A stretch of DNA of 64,000 bases. It comes from Parelaphostrongylus tenuis. Its lineage: Eukaryota > Nematoda > Chromadorea > Rhabditida > Metastrongylidae. Positions 11,749-41,214 of the stretch are shown here, piece after piece. Both the position numbers and the translations under genes were made by a program. Location: assembly GCA_019055375.1 (NCBI GenBank), contig JAHQIW010000035.1, positions 62,001-126,000 of the forward strand, read 5' to 3'. A model generated the notes under the pieces. The model worked only from the letters and a program-made list of their open reading frames with translations. It searched no databases and was not told where the DNA came from. Each line of letters begins with the position of its first letter. The first letter of the stretch is position 1.

Positions 11749-14700
11749 CTCTTTAAGGGATCCCGCCCGGTTAGTCACGAGGGCACGTTACGCATCCCCA
11801 GGTGGTGGATAGGGGAACTCAACGCAAACCTAAAGCCCGTGTGCTTCCCAGAGACGCAGTTGAATTCAGGGGATGGTCTTCCTTCTTCTGCAGCACCGAT
11901 TTGACAAAACTCTATTTCTACGTGTTAAGTCGGCCAAAAGCCTGCAATCAAGCGGCTGGGAAGTACATAGGAGGCGGTTAGGAGTCGCCTCCAACAAATA
12001 AGCTCCTTCCGCTCTTCCGAGAGAGACTGGACAAGCTACTTCGTGGCTACCCAGCCTCCACGTTTAGAGCCTGGCAAGCTATACATTGGGTATCAAAATA
12101 CTAAAAACAGTAGCAAATATGGAACCTCATTCTTCTGACCGCGATAGAGCCCCTGGTACAGCAGCGCTAGGTGGGACGAGTACGGAGAGGATGCCGAAAT
12201 CTCAGGGTCGAAGTGATCTGTCAAAATTGAAACAGAGTACAATGACGATCTTTACTTACAATGCAAGAACACTTGCTCACGAATCCTCTATGAAGATCTA
12301 TTGACAAGTAAGAACGATAAGGATACGACGTCAATGGCCTGGCTGAGACGAGAAGACGCCATCCTTTTCACGCTGTTTATGACACCGGAGAAGAACTGTT
12401 TCTTGGAACATGCGATAACAAAGGTGTCGGGGCGTTGAGGTCCCCGTCAAATCAATTTTGACCGTGAGCATTGATTCATTTGAACAACTAAGAACCCGTA
12501 CCGGGCAACTGCGGTTGAAACGATGTGGTTTAATGCCGGCTTTGACCATCTTCGTTGCTCACGCACCAACATCAAGCTATGACCAAGACGAAGTTAAAGC
12601 GTTTTATATGGACCGCGAAAAATTCTTCAGAAGAGATCATACCTTCTTCAAGGTCACTGGCGGAGATTTTAACGCGAAAATTGGACCTAGGAGAGAACGT
12701 AACATTGAGACCCACGGACTAGAATGGAATGGACAGAGTGGAAGGCTATCTGAGTTTATCATGACGACCCGTACCATCCATGGTAACTCACAATTCCAAA
12801 AGCCTTTCTCTCAACGATGGACGCGGGATTCTCCCAATGGAGAGTACCATAACGAAATAGACCGCATCTTAGTAAATCAAAACTTCTGCCGACCGATGTC
12901 GCTGTTGTTCCTAAGTTCTACGCGGGATCAGACCATCGCCTCCTTCGCACAACGTTCCGTTTTTAGCGGAGAGGAGAAAAGCCGCTAAATTCAAACAACG
13001 AATTTCCAGAACTACCATAAACTGGGATGTATTCAAATCATTAGTCGGCTTTTGAGAAGATATCGCTGGCGACAACACTGACAAAGAATACGACCGGCTC
13101 GTTGAATATCTTCAATTTGGCGCTATGAAACCGAGAGTCTTAAGGTCACGAAAAGGCGCTTGTCTCCGCAGACACTTGAGCTGATACGTCAACGTAGAAT
13201 CGCACGACCTACAGGCAACCGAGAACCTTTCGTCCGAACTTTCGAAACGCTGCAGAAAAGCGATAATAGAAGACCTTAAAGAGGGACGAGGGGCAGTTGT
13301 GGCAGCAGCTGCAGAAGCTGGAAGAGCATTCGCAAAACCAGCGAGGCTTTGCCAGTTACAAGACTTAGATGATTGCACTCCGATGCGCTGAATGGACACT
13401 TACAGCTTCCATAAGGGTAGTGTAGAAAATCATCCACCAGTACTACTCGGATCTCTTCGCAAGGCATGTCCTCTTACCGCCATATAACTTGGAAAAGGAT
13501 GAAACTGCCGTTCCAGCGGTCCTCCCGTCCGAAATCCGACATGCTATATTGTCGGTGAAGAACAAAACAACACCCGGTCCAAACAGGATCAGACCAGAAC
13601 ACCTGAAGAACCTGCCGCCAGTTTTCATCAACACCCTGGCTCGGCTCTTCACTCGCTACGTGTCAGAATGCAAAGTTCCATTCAATGAAAAACCAGTAAG
13701 ACCGTATTGTTGTTCAATAAGGGAGATCTTCACCACAGGCAATTATCGCTCAATTTGCTTGCTGTCCGTTGTCTATAAACTCTTCACTCGAGTCATCCGG
13801 AACAGGAATGACAGAACACTGAGCGATGGACAGCCATGCGAACAAGCAGGGTTCTGAAAGTATTAAGTACCGTTGACCACATCCACACAATCACGAGATT
13901 CATTGGAGTTTCGCGAAAGTACAAGAAACCGCTCTGTATCACTTTAATCGATCTGAAGAAAGCCTTTGATTTAGTGGAAACAGAGGCGGTTATGGAAGCT
14001 CTGGATAAATAGGACGTCCCCATTCGATACATAATGATCCTTTGTGAGCTATATAAAGATTTCACGACCAAAATGTCTCCATTCTACAACAATATCACCA
14101 TTGACGTGAGAAGAGTGATTCGACAAGGCGATACAATTTTCCAAAATTATTTACTGTCATCCTCCACAACATCATGCGCACATTAGAATGGGACGATGTG
14201 AGAGTGAAAATTGACGGCCGACAATTGAAATAATTTAGCTTTGCTGATGATATCGTCCTCATAGCACCAAGCATCAACCAAGCGGAACGAATGTTCAAAC
14301 GATTTTGACAACGCTTGTGGAAAGATTGGTCTTCAACTAAATCTAACGAAAACAATGTTCATGAGAGACGGATGAGTTTTGAATGCCCCATTCATGCTCA
14401 ACGGAGCGAAAGTCCCCGATTGCTCCATCCCCGATTGCTAGGTCGTGAAATCAATAAGATGAACGACCTAGCTCCAGAGTTGAGCAGGATGAAACGAGCG
14501 GTTTGGGGAACGTTTAAAAGCATCGAATATGTAGTGAAGAGGACAAAAAACGTCCGATCCCGTGCCCACTTTTTCGCCTCGACGATTATCCCTGTCGCAA
14601 CGTATATAGCAAAAACGTGTCGCTTCGTAAGCAGGATGGAAAATCACTTGGTGTTATTGAACGCGCAGCCGAAAGGTCGATTCTAGGAGTATCCCGTGTC

Positions 14701-15068
14701 TCGCAAATGAGTTAAAAGATCCAAAGTTCCGACTTACGGCAAAGATCGAAGATGAAAGACGCCCTTCTACACGCCAGGATATCGAAAATAAGGTGGGCCG
14801 GACACGTGATGCGCTTCAACAACAACCGATGGACGAGAACCGTTACCGAGTGGATTTCTTGAGACATCAAGCGCTCTACACGAAGACCACCGACCCGTTG
14901 GTCCAATTTCTTCACGAAAGCTATAGCATAAAGATGTGATGTTTAGCGAATCCCTAAAACGAGGAGGACTCACTGGGTTACTCTTGCACGCGATAAAGAA
15001 AAATGGAAGTGTTGCTGGTACCCGCCCGAGTCACTCGACGATCAACGGGACGACAGATGATACAAGTG
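11749..15068 (+). mobile_element. RTE-clade LINE, near full length but inactivated (copy 1)
   Basis: It contains a 5' leader sharing GGGATCCCGCCCGGTTAGTC with copy 2, then an AP endonuclease (12241-12988: APTSSYDQDEV, GDFNAKIGP, NGEYHNEIDRILV). A reverse transcriptase follows (13489-14300: PSEIRHAILS, YRSICLLSVVYKLFTR, and the catalytic FADDIV at about 14239), then a C-terminal region to about 14990. The 3' end is near GATGATACAAGTGAT. At least ten frameshifts or stops separate the frames. It copied itself by target-primed reverse transcription when intact. Confidence 0.88.
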
Positions 15069-17140
15069 ATTGTCTAGTAGGATCGCACTTTTGACTTGAT
15101 GCATCAAATGTTCATTTAGGAGGACTGTCAGAACTTTAGCAGTAATCTGTACCAAATAGGATGTCTACATTGAATTATTTTCTACTTTTTCCACACCTTT
15201 TTCTTACTTGCTTTTCTGTTTCTGTCGTATAGATTTTCTTTAGAATGTACAACAACCGTAAGCTGTTGTATTTCTTTCTTTCTCCTCAGCAAAATTGCTT
15301 TTTGAACTGTAAAGACTGTCAATTCTTATGTAAGTTTAAGGCAAACTGCTATGAGTATGTGAAACTTTACACTATGTATTTGCGTAAGATGCGGATTTAT
15401 GCCAACTTCGAGTGTGGATAAAACAACTTTTTCAGGTTGTTTTATCGTTATTCTGAATCTTCAATTTGCTTTGATTTCACTATGTTTGAACAAATAAAGA
15501 GAAGGAACGTCTCCGGCAAGCTTCAAAATATAATGCTCAAAGAAAGTTAAATTCAAGGTGATATTGTTCATGACTTGACTTTGTGATTGACTACATTTCC
15601 ACCAAAATGACCTCAAAATCTGGAAAAGAAGAAATCTCGCATTTTCGAGTGGACTGCAAGGAAAGGATTTGTAGGGAAAAACTTTGCAGTGCTCAAGGGG
15701 CTCAATGAAAACTAGGAGAGAAAAAAAACGTCTTGTTACTTATTTAAAGACATTAATTCATTATTCCAAACTCTACTGTTTCTACAGCTACAAATCATAA
15801 GAACTTGGGCAGACTTCTTTCGCTTCATCATTATTTCTCAATGCATTATCACTAAATCGTTATTTTGAGATGTGAGATTGCAATTCACTAAGCTTACTAG
15901 TTTGGGTAATTGACCTCCAAGAAATTTTCAAACTTATGACGATATCAGTATACGTATGATTCAAATTAACCTTACAGATGTAAACACATTGTCCTATGCG
16001 GATTTATTAGCAAAAAAAATGAACTTGTTAGTCTACTTCCAGCACATCGCCTTAGTTTCAAATACATCCTGCTTCACTTTGTTGAAACAGGCCACGAAAT
16101 ATGTTTACAAACGGGACTTCGATTTTGAAAAAGAAAGTCCGCAAAAAACTTATACAATTTCATTAGTCTGCCAAAGTGTGCTAACCCTGCTATTATCATA
16201 AAAACTAAGTTTATGACAACAATTTTTTACCATTGCTACTGAATTATCAAGAATCACAAGAAAGTCACTGCACACATTGGTGGACCAACCATTCCTAGAA
16301 TGGCTGTCAGGGGCACTGAATTCACCATTGATTTGGTGATCAGTAATCATCTTTAGCTCGGCAAACTAACTCCCTAGGATTGTTGTTCTATTCTGCGGCT
16401 CAAGAATTGGGAAAAGTGCCTAAGAAGTGCTTAGAGGTTTCAGAAAATAACTCTAGAAACGTGCAATTATTGTGGCTATAAAAGTTGCATGTGTTCAAAC
16501 GCTGACCCGTGTTTTAAAGTTAGTAAAGGAAATTGCTATCGCATTCCGAGTGGGGCTCATTTCACGGATCGCCCAAACTACATGCACGCTGTTTCGCACT
16601 TCCCTTAGTCCCGCCAGTACTTTGGCGTTTTAGGGACTGTGAGACTAGTACCAGACCTAACTAGGCTAAAATCATCCCTCTAATCCACACAGAAACCCTT
16701 AGCACTGCTGTCTAATAATGCGCAAGAATCAACACGACCAGTATTCAGAGACAATCTTAACGGTAAATACTCAAACAGCAACCAAATACAGGCATAAAAG
16801 GTGAAATCTTTCTTTAGTGGAAGATGGATACGAGGAAGTGCTTTAAAGCAAGAAATTTTTGGATCCATCTGCTGTGTTGGAATAATGCAACGAAAAAAAT
16901 AAAAAGCAATAATGTAGAGAAAAAAGTGCTCATCTGATTGACAGTGGTATAGAGGGATTTCCACAGATTTCTCACACTATACAGGCGTTCGATTTTAATT
17001 GTAAAGTAGTTTGAGACATAGATGAGTTTAGAAGACAGGAACGCTATGAACACTCAAGAATAAGACGTAACGGTTTGGAAATCTAAAGAAAAGTGTAATA
17101 ACGTATCGATTGGTTAGTAGAAAAGACGTTTCGTTATTGG
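15069..17140. other. Intergenic, nothing recognised
   Basis: Open frames here (for example 15956-16201) have AT-driven composition without motifs. A short stretch near 16550-16680 is less AT-rich but matches nothing I know. Confidence 0.3.
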
Positions 17141-17142
17141 TA

Positions 17143-17186
17143 TTGCGCGACAACGACAACTACGACAACTACGACGACGACGAGGA
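17143..17186. repeat. Imperfect (ACGACA/ACGACG) simple repeat
   Basis: Tandem CGACAACTA and ACGACGACG units. The reverse strand reads as a poly-Val frame, a by-product of the repeat rather than a protein. Confidence 0.8.
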
Positions 17187-18159
17187 CGACGTGGAACCGG
17201 TCGTAAAGAACATCAGCGGTAGGTTCAGGGCGTGGTGGTGACATCAGCACCTGATAGTTTTGGTTATCACTGCCTTTTTTTAAAAGATTTATTGATGATG
17301 CAATGCACGAGATATTGTCAGAAGGTCGAACAGCGCCCATACAATGAGAAATTTTTATAAGTATCTACATTTGTGTTTCTAATCAGTTTTGGCACTGAGC
17401 ACATTCTCGATTGAACGTAATCTTAGGACTCATACTTTCAGGGCGTTATTGGACTTTGAAAGTCATACATAACTCATTCTTCTTCAATATTTTTTCTTCG
17501 TCATGCAATACCTTCTCAATAGATAAATTGCTTCGTAGGGCGAGTGTTGTGGCCGGCACGGTCTGAGAAAGGCTATTTTCTCTATAGTGCTTTTGAATGG
17601 TATAAATAATAATCACAGATTGCTTATGCTGATAATCTAGGAAGCTGATGTGGCTTTGAATGTGCGTTTAACCCTTAAGGCCCTACGCGTATCATATATG
17701 ATATACCAATTGCGGTGCCGCCTGCAAGGAAGCTTTCAGTGGTGGGCACCCTGTCCCTCCACGTAATGAAATTTATGTTTCAAAAAAACATCGTGATCGA
17801 ATAATGTATTATTGCAAAAGAGACCTTTATAATAGTTTGTAGTGAAACAGTGCCAATATTTCGAAATTTCTTTGTGTTTCGACCAGAAAAATGATTTCCA
17901 TCCGAAAAAAAAAAACAATTTTTTAGCTGGTATACGACATTTTTTTCTCGATTTTATCTATGTTTTTTTTGCCATTCGAAATCTCAATAACTTTGATATT
18001 GAGCTAAGCTTGGTTCTTGGACAGGAATCTTCTTAGTACGCTCTGTTACCGAAAAGAAGAGAAGTTTTTGCTTTCAAAGTTTCAGATTTTAAAGAAAGTT
18101 CTGGTGCCTTGTTGAAAATTGAAAATTTGCATGATTTCTAAACAGAAGCAACTAGAACT

Positions 18160-18330
18160 ATTCTTTGAAGTAAAGGCCACCGTCTTCTACAACTTTTTGC
18201 CATCTGTCAGCCAAGTTTCGGGTCTGGTGAAAATACCATTCTTTCGACTGCGTCTCAAAGAACACTTGATATACTTCTTCAACTTCACTGAACGAAATCG
18301 GACGTCTTGGACGAGAATTGTTGCTTCAGA
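18160..18330 (-). mobile_element. Mariner transposase C-terminal fragment
   Basis: On minus, EEVYQVFFETQSKEWYF is followed by NLADRWQKVVEDGG and a stop, the usual end of mariner transposases. The remainder of the element is not visible. Confidence 0.65.
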
Positions 18331-20045
18331 GGTCAAGACCACCGGCATTAAAGGATTGAAATCAGATTCTAACAGCAGATTTGCATGTTGTGCGTTCCTA
18401 TGCAACTTCGCTGATTTCAACGACTAAAGGCCCAATAAATCACGACAGTCGTAGAATACTGTTTGAGCGAGTCTCCTTGCAATCTCAAGGATAGTCTGGC
18501 TACAACGTTTCATGGAACGTTGGTTGTCGAATTCCGGAGAGTGTTGAGGTGGGGTTTGGCCCTGGGCGCTGCGACGAGCACACAACCACTCCACCAGACA
18601 CCCCCTGTGCTAGTTACATTCTAAAGTTCGGTAGCTGTCCACAATTACTCGGTTACGAGATTGATTTAGAGAGCACAAATTGACATAAACTTAAGCTATG
18701 CTCAAGCCGTAGTTGAAGTCACGATTTCAATTTTATATAATGCCTGATTTTTCTTCTAAGACAAGTAACGGTGTGACATATATCCACATAAGTGACGAGA
18801 TGCAATATAAATCAATCCCAGAGATCAATGCTAACAGCCATCGAAAGGGCAGAACGGCTGAGAATGAGGCAAATCCAAAGCTTCAGTGGCACAGTGGAGT
18901 ATATTCTGTTCTCGAAAAGGGTAACCAAGGATTCGGAGCGACCCCCAGTTCCAAGCTGCCCTTTTATCTCACCATTCTTGTGGTTGTATCTTACATCGTG
19001 CCTTGCCATTGAAATTAAACTAAGGCAACAAATAAGACTAAAGGTTGTCGTTTTGGATGACTATTTCGTTGGTAAATTCTGTGCTTACCATATGTGGAAA
19101 AATAAAGCAGAGAAGTGGTGATATTACTAAACGCTCCTGTTTTTGTATATCAAACTTGGCTAAGAACATGTGGTTGCTATGGCCATAATATGCCACTGAG
19201 GTAATATGTATAAATGTGACTGTTGTATGTGGTTGGTCAAGTAACCGAGTTTCTGACCATTTGGGATTTAAGACTTGATCTTCTTTGAAGTGGGGGTTGA
19301 ACGGATGTCGATTTTGTATAATAACACATCACCTCCAACCTCCGCGCTGCAGATTCCCATTATGGACTAAGAGCTTGCAGTGTTTTTTGATATGTGTGCC
19401 TCAGGAAACAATGATATATGAAACTTTAAACCTCAGCTGGGAGGTGAAGTCGCGACTTACCTATACGTCGAAAAGATTATTAGCAAGTTAACGTCCTCAT
19501 CGCGCAATCGTAGTGCATGCATTTGGCAAGGATAAGGCGCGGGTTCAACTTAGCGGAGGTTCAGAGTTATGTTTAACAACAGCGTCCTCGGCATGTAGTT
19601 ATGCTATCACAACACTGTTGCAAATGAGGTAAAATGGTGAATTTCAGTTTCACTCTGGAAACGTTGTTCTTAGAATTTTTTTAAGAAATGCAAAAAGAAA
19701 AGTTCTTGTGTTTTATCTTCTATTGACTTCGAAATTCTTGTTCCTCGAAAAGATTAGTGCAAGAAAAGGGTGGTGAGAAAAATTGCTAAATGTGTAAAGT
19801 TAAGTAACGGCGAAATTTGAGAGGGCCTTGACTACAGAAAAGAGATGATCTTCTTACGTAACAGTGGCTGACCACTCACCGTAGAATCAGCAGTACAAAA
19901 CTTAGTTGAATTCGTGACATAGAACGTTCGCTTCATCCAAAAATATCTGAATAACCGGATTATACCTTTTTATCTGCTTTGAAGATTGACCTCTGTGATA
20001 ATATTCAACATCGTGCCACTTTTGAAAATGTTTTCATTGATAAAA
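18331..20045. other. Intergenic, nothing recognised
   Basis: Overlapping frames at 18713-19121 show no motif. A TCGGTTAC word near 18650 recurs inverted near 19245 and might mark an old palindromic element. Confidence 0.25.
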
Positions 20046-20047
20046 AA

Positions 20048-20530
20048 AGGGCTGACTGATAGAGCCCGATACACGTGTTTCGACGTCTCAGCCGGGCAGT
20101 TACCCTTTCTCGTCTTCTACCAATCCTGTGAGTGCTCCAGTCCCCACACTAAAAGTTAGCGATGACGAACGTTTTACACTTCGTGACCAGTGAAATTATC
20201 ATCGAACACTGACGATTGCTCTTGGCTGGTATATTAAACTGATATCTTTCGTTTCGGGCGTTTTCACCACAGCTTAAATTTTAATATAAGAAAACATTTG
20301 AAACGAAGGATTTGACATAATAAATATACTAGCCAAGAGCAATCGAGTATACATCATTCTGTGTTCGGTGATAATTTTACTGGACATAAAGTGTAAAACG
20401 CTCGTCGTCGCTATCTCTTAGTGTGGGGACTGGAGCACCCACACAGTACTGGCAAAAGACGAGAAAGGTTAAAGAGACTGAAAAGTCGAAATACGTGTAT
20501 CAGGCTCTACAATTCAGCCCATCTTAACAG
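20048..20530. mobile_element. M2 foldback MITE copy A
   Basis: The arms, about 20050-20250 and 20330-20520, are reverse complements, with GAGCCCGATACACGTGTTTCG at one end and its complement at the other and TAGTGTGGGGACTGGAGCAC internal. Related copies lie at 43.7 and 60.4 kb. An extra inner palindrome (CCAAGAGCAATCG type) occupies the centre. Confidence 0.75.
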
Positions 20531-20659
20531 ACCACATGATATGCGTGGCTCGAAAATGATTTTCTGGCATATTGAAATTTTAGCTGTGGTCTCAAGAAAA
20601 CATTCGAAACGAAATAGATGTCTTCACTGGATCTGCGGTACTATAAGCCTGAAAATATA

Positions 20660-21290
20660 AAAATACCTGAAGGAAAGAAGAAAGCTCGCTTCGTGTAACA
20701 AATATATCAATATCCTGTGACTTTTATTTGGGACTGAGGGTCAGAAATTTGGTATAGTTTGCCATAACTTAATAGATACCGATCAAGCACGATTCCAAAC
20801 CTTAAGCTCGCACAGTTGTGGCCACCTAGAAGTATGAATGAGCTTTGCTGCTATGACACCGAGATGTTTGGTCAAAGACATCAGAGCAGACGAAGTAAAA
20901 CAAGGTCAAAGGATCTCTTTAATGATGTTCCCCTGGCTCACGCAACCCTAAATAAATATGACGCAACACTACAACCCAACCTATTAATTATTGATCACTA
21001 AGTGACCAAGCGATAAGAATCTCACCTCAGTACAGAAAATCCGAAATTTTAGAATTTTTTTCTGAATTTGATTGATCAGATAAATAGCTAGCTGCTTTAG
21101 CTGACTGGAAACGATTTGTTACATGAGGAAAGAAAACGTGCCACATTACAATTGCAGGAGGCCATCTGTGAGGTACAAGAAAATGGAACGAATCATATTT
21201 GAGCTGAGTTCCTTAGTAATCATTTGAAAGGAGATTCATGAACACGACTTTTCTTTTGAAAAGTGGCTTCAAAAAGCACTCTCAAAAAAC
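20660..21290. other. Intergenic, nothing recognised
   Basis: No coding or structural signal beyond scattered R1-like words. Confidence 0.25.
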
Positions 21291-22430
21291 AGTGAAAAAA
21301 GAGATATTACAATATACGATTTAGTAGTCACGAGCAATCGACTGTAAAACACCGCACGTCGGGTGGTCTTATCACTTTGTGAACAGTATAAATAATTCGG
21401 TATTGATTCCTTTATATTAGGTTGAGGAAAAAGTTCCTCAACACCCGCTAAAAATTCAAGTTTATGTTCAGATTCAATTCAGAGCAACAATAATTTTTTC
21501 TTAGGACTCAAAGAAGAAAATTAGGATTTATATTGGAGTATACCTAGGCTAATAGACAGCCAGTCTTGGAAATTGTTCTTTGAAATACTCCTGCCAACGA
21601 CCTGTAAGCTTTCGGATCTGCTCTAATTAGCATTCCTTGGGCGGCAAACGTCAATGCGGCGATTGGCTTGAGCTTCATCGATTTGTGCGGTGCGACAAGG
21701 CTTCTTGTGGACAAATCAACTTGTTGGAGATGATTTCAGACCTTCTAGACCGTGTTTTGATTGACGCTAAGTTTTGTTGCCAATTCACGAGTGCTTGACA
21801 ACGGTTCTGCATCCAAAGCTGCTTGCAGATCTCCAGTGTTCATCGTTCAATGGTCGGCCAAAGCGGAGTGGGTCTTTGAGACTGAGATCATCACTTTCAA
21901 ACAATCTGTACCACTCTGCAACAGTCACACGACTCACAGTTCCCTCACCTTCGGCACCACAGACTCTCTTCGCAACATCTCTTGTCGAATGATGCAGTCG
22001 CTTCTAGCGATAGCGTATCAAAAGTCGAAGCTTAGTTTGCCATCATTTGGTATGCGAAAAGTAAATTGAAATTTGATGCACTACAACGAGCGATATCGTA
22101 GGAGCTTTTTATGGAGATATTCCTGAAACATTCCGATGAACAGTAACCGATACTGTGTGAAACATGAAATTTGAATTCTTCGAGGTTGTTAAAAAACTTT
22201 TTCCTCAACTAAAGTATGTAGGAGTATGTCCCTTACAAAGACTTACTGAATCGAAAGGTACCGCGCTACTAATGAGGCTGAGAGGCCGAAATGTGCGTCT
22301 AACACTATATAATAAGTGCCATAGCAGACCTTATGAAAGGCTAAATCAAAATATGCTATCTGATCAAATGTTGTTACCAAACGAGGTCTCAAAAAGCAGT
22401 CGAAAAAAGGATGCTTTAAATTAGAAGTCA
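21290..22430. mobile_element. M1 MITE copy E, split by a mariner
   Basis: The left part (21290-21416) ends in CGGTATTGATTCCTTTATA and the right part (from 22215) resumes TATGTAGGAGTATG..CTGAATCG. Together they restore the M1 arm seen at 850-1000. The right part continues to CTTATGAAAGGCTAAATC and an AGCAGTCGA end. Confidence 0.65.
21417..22214 (-). mobile_element. Mariner-family element with both terminal repeats, internally deleted
   Basis: Terminal repeats TTAGGTTGAGGAAAAAGTT (left) and CTTTAGTTGAGGAAAAAGTT (complement of right) are flanked by TA on both sides, the mariner target duplication. Minus-strand coding shows the N-terminal helix-turn-helix segment (SRVTVAEWYRLFESDDLSL, then RFGRPL). 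At 798 bp it is about 500 bp short of an intact element, and the catalytic half is missing. Confidence 0.8.
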
Positions 22431-22559
22431 CCTTCTGAGTGGAGGAGGGTATATAACAATACAGTGGAAGTCCGGCATTACACTGATTTACCGTTAACAA
22501 ATGTACCTAACTCCAACTTACCACTGAATATTTCAAGTAGTAATAACTATCTAAAATTC

Positions 22560-22850
22560 AGTTTTTGACTCCTCAACCCTTGAAGAACCGCAGTTGATCG
22601 ATCGGACAACGCAACTCACTCGAGGAGCGCAATCTTTGTTAATCAATTGGGGTTTCTCCTCCATTTGAAAAGTAAACCCTTGGCTTTTTGTATTACTATG
22701 ATGTGCCGTGATTTTTTCCATATAGTCATATGCTTTTCGTGCAGACATATCTTTTTTGTATGATAAAAAGTTTAAATGCGAAGCGTAGTCTTTTTTCGCT
22801 ATTATAGCGCTCCATGATAACTTTTCAAAAACCAATTGCAGCTTCGAAAT
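22560..22850 (-). mobile_element. Probable mariner transposase N-terminal fragment
   Basis: The minus frame reads SYKKDMSARKAYDYMEKI and then FTFQMEEKP, resembling the HTH N-terminus of nematode mariner transposases (YEFKKG..A..A...I, then GDF.L..K). No terminal repeats were found. Confidence 0.4.
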
Positions 22851-22959
22851 CGTCGAGATTTGGGGTATCGGATGGCTGGTAAGCGTTTGGTAAACAGCCA
22901 TGTACAAACTTTAGCCGAGAATAAAGCAAAATATGTTTAAAAATAATTTTATTTCCGCT

Positions 22960-23690
22960 GCTACAACGTAATAAAAAGGGTTTCTTGAAAATCAAATATA
23001 ATGTTGAAACCGTAGAGAGTTAAGGGATCAAATGAATGTTGAAAGTTTAAGCGAAAAGTTCTGTCCAGAGAGAAATGACTCCAAACAATCGTGTGTCTCA
23101 CCTGGTGCACGTCTTCCTTTGAGGGTTGAAAGCCACTTACCATTTAATATCTCATTTACTAGTAAATATTTAGAAAGCAGTCCTGACTCTCTAATTACTT
23201 TCTGATCTATTGCATTTTATCAGTGTTGTCGGGCACACAAGCAGATCTCGTCGCTAGAATTTTGGTCGATATTTCCAACTCTTTCTAGATCGAATGATCT
23301 AACCGCCTTTGTGGTGCACTTAGTAGCGGTCCTCTACAGTTGGCAGCTGCCGATTTCGCCGTCTGCCTAATCAGGCCCGATCCAAACCTCTCTGATTCTC
23401 ATCTTCTTATGTTTTCATTTCCATTCTCAGTTCGCATTCTCGTTTCAAACCCAAATCGAAGAGGTCCAGCAGTGTGATGACAAATGAAAATTTCTCTATT
23501 GAGGCACTGAAATTTGCTTGCTGCCCGTTCCAACTTACATGCGTGCCATTATCACTCCACCCGTACCGGGCATCACTAACCACTCGACCATAGCCCCCGT
23601 TAACTTATTCTCGTCATTTCCATTTTTTCTCTAATTAAAATCATTGGATAGATCGATTATCAAAAGATAGAGGTGGTAACGAGGCTTACA
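22960..23690. other. Intergenic, nothing recognised
   Basis: A somewhat GC-richer patch at 23220-23420 carries no motif I can identify. Confidence 0.25.
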
Positions 23691-23729
23691 GCTCCTTTTG
23701 CTCGTTGTGCTAAACAATGTAATATCCCT

Positions 23730-24265
23730 TCGCGAATGATGAGCGTCAATTTGACCCTCAAATTTCAGATTTTCACAGGTCTTTTTTCCTGAACAAATTT
23801 TTTCTCCAAAATTTGGATAATTATTCAAAAACTTAAATATCGTTCGATTCTAACACTTTGCTTCGTTTTCAAAAAGGTCTTCGTAGTACGCTGTAGTAGT
23901 AAAATAAAATCATGTTCCACACTTGTTTGCATGATTTGCTCACGTGAAGCCTGCGGATCGCTTTGTATTAGACTAACTAAGATCATCCGATAGCCCAAAT
24001 CTCGGCGAGTTTAGAACTTGAGTGATTCTGCAAAAGGTTCTCGGAGCCCACTATGAGAGCGAAAATTCAGTTACGTTTCACATTCGGTGTTTTCTCCGCA
24101 CATGAGAGTTGCATATGTACAAAAAATACACAAACTTGTAGAGAAAACAATGTTCTATCAAAATAGTGCAAAAATTCTAAAGTAATATCCAAGAAGAAAA
24201 CAAAAATCTTTGTTAAAGAGCGAAGATCACGCCCCACTAGCGATGTCTATTATGAAGCTGTTAGC
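23730..24265. repeat. R1-family repeat directly upstream of the P450 gene (copy x)
   Basis: About 535 bp that align end to end with 29815-30330. Shared words include TTTGACCTCAAATTT-like, GGATCGCTTT.TATTAGAC, TTTCACATTCGG and GAAC/AGCGAA.ATC. It ends about 120 bp before the P450 ATG, so it overlaps the likely promoter. Confidence 0.6.
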
Positions 24266-24338
24266 AAAAGGATTACTCATCATTTTCTATAGCCTTAGAG
24301 ATTTTAGTTGCTTAATCAGATCGTTTATCATTTCTTTT

Positions 24339-24348
24339 TATGCTTCAG
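24339..24348 (+). promoter_or_regulatory. Candidate trans-splice or 5'UTR acceptor of the P450 gene
   Basis: A TTATGCTTCAG acceptor ends 34 nt before the P450 ATG. No in-frame coding sequence is needed upstream, since residues 2-20 already form the membrane anchor. It therefore probably marks the mRNA 5' end after SL trans-splicing, or the end of a 5'UTR intron. Inference only. Confidence 0.35.
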
Positions 24349-24382
24349 TCAATCGGCTATTTGATCAATTTACTTCAAGCGG

Positions 24383-40800
<16,418 letters not shown>

Positions 40801-41214
40801 CGATGCTCTGTTTTTTTTTTGTGAAGAAGTTTATTGTATAAATAGGTTCACTCTTTTTCTTGGTTCACCTTGTGAAATTTTCTTTTGATAAAATGCTTAA
40901 GCTTTTTGTAACTCCAAGGATCATTGAATCACTCACACTTGACAAGAGACACTTTCTTATGGCCCTGATTTCTGAATTAAATCTAAATCTGCAAAGTTTT
41001 CCAACGTTCTCGGACCCTAATTTAACGCGAACACTTAATTCGATAAGTATGCTGGTACCGGCTCCTAGATAATAATGAAAATAACTCCCAGAACCGACTA
41101 TCTACCAACCTCACCATAGCTGAAATAAATCATTGGCCCTCTTTCTTGTTAGGTAGTTTCGCTGTTGGTAATAGTAGAATTATTAAATACTACCGATGCA
41201 TTACAATTACGTTA

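Noticed and set aside
40860..41072. 70-codon frame just after the P450 stop
   Set aside because: Position fits P450 3'UTR; no motif, and the P450 stop codon is well supported.
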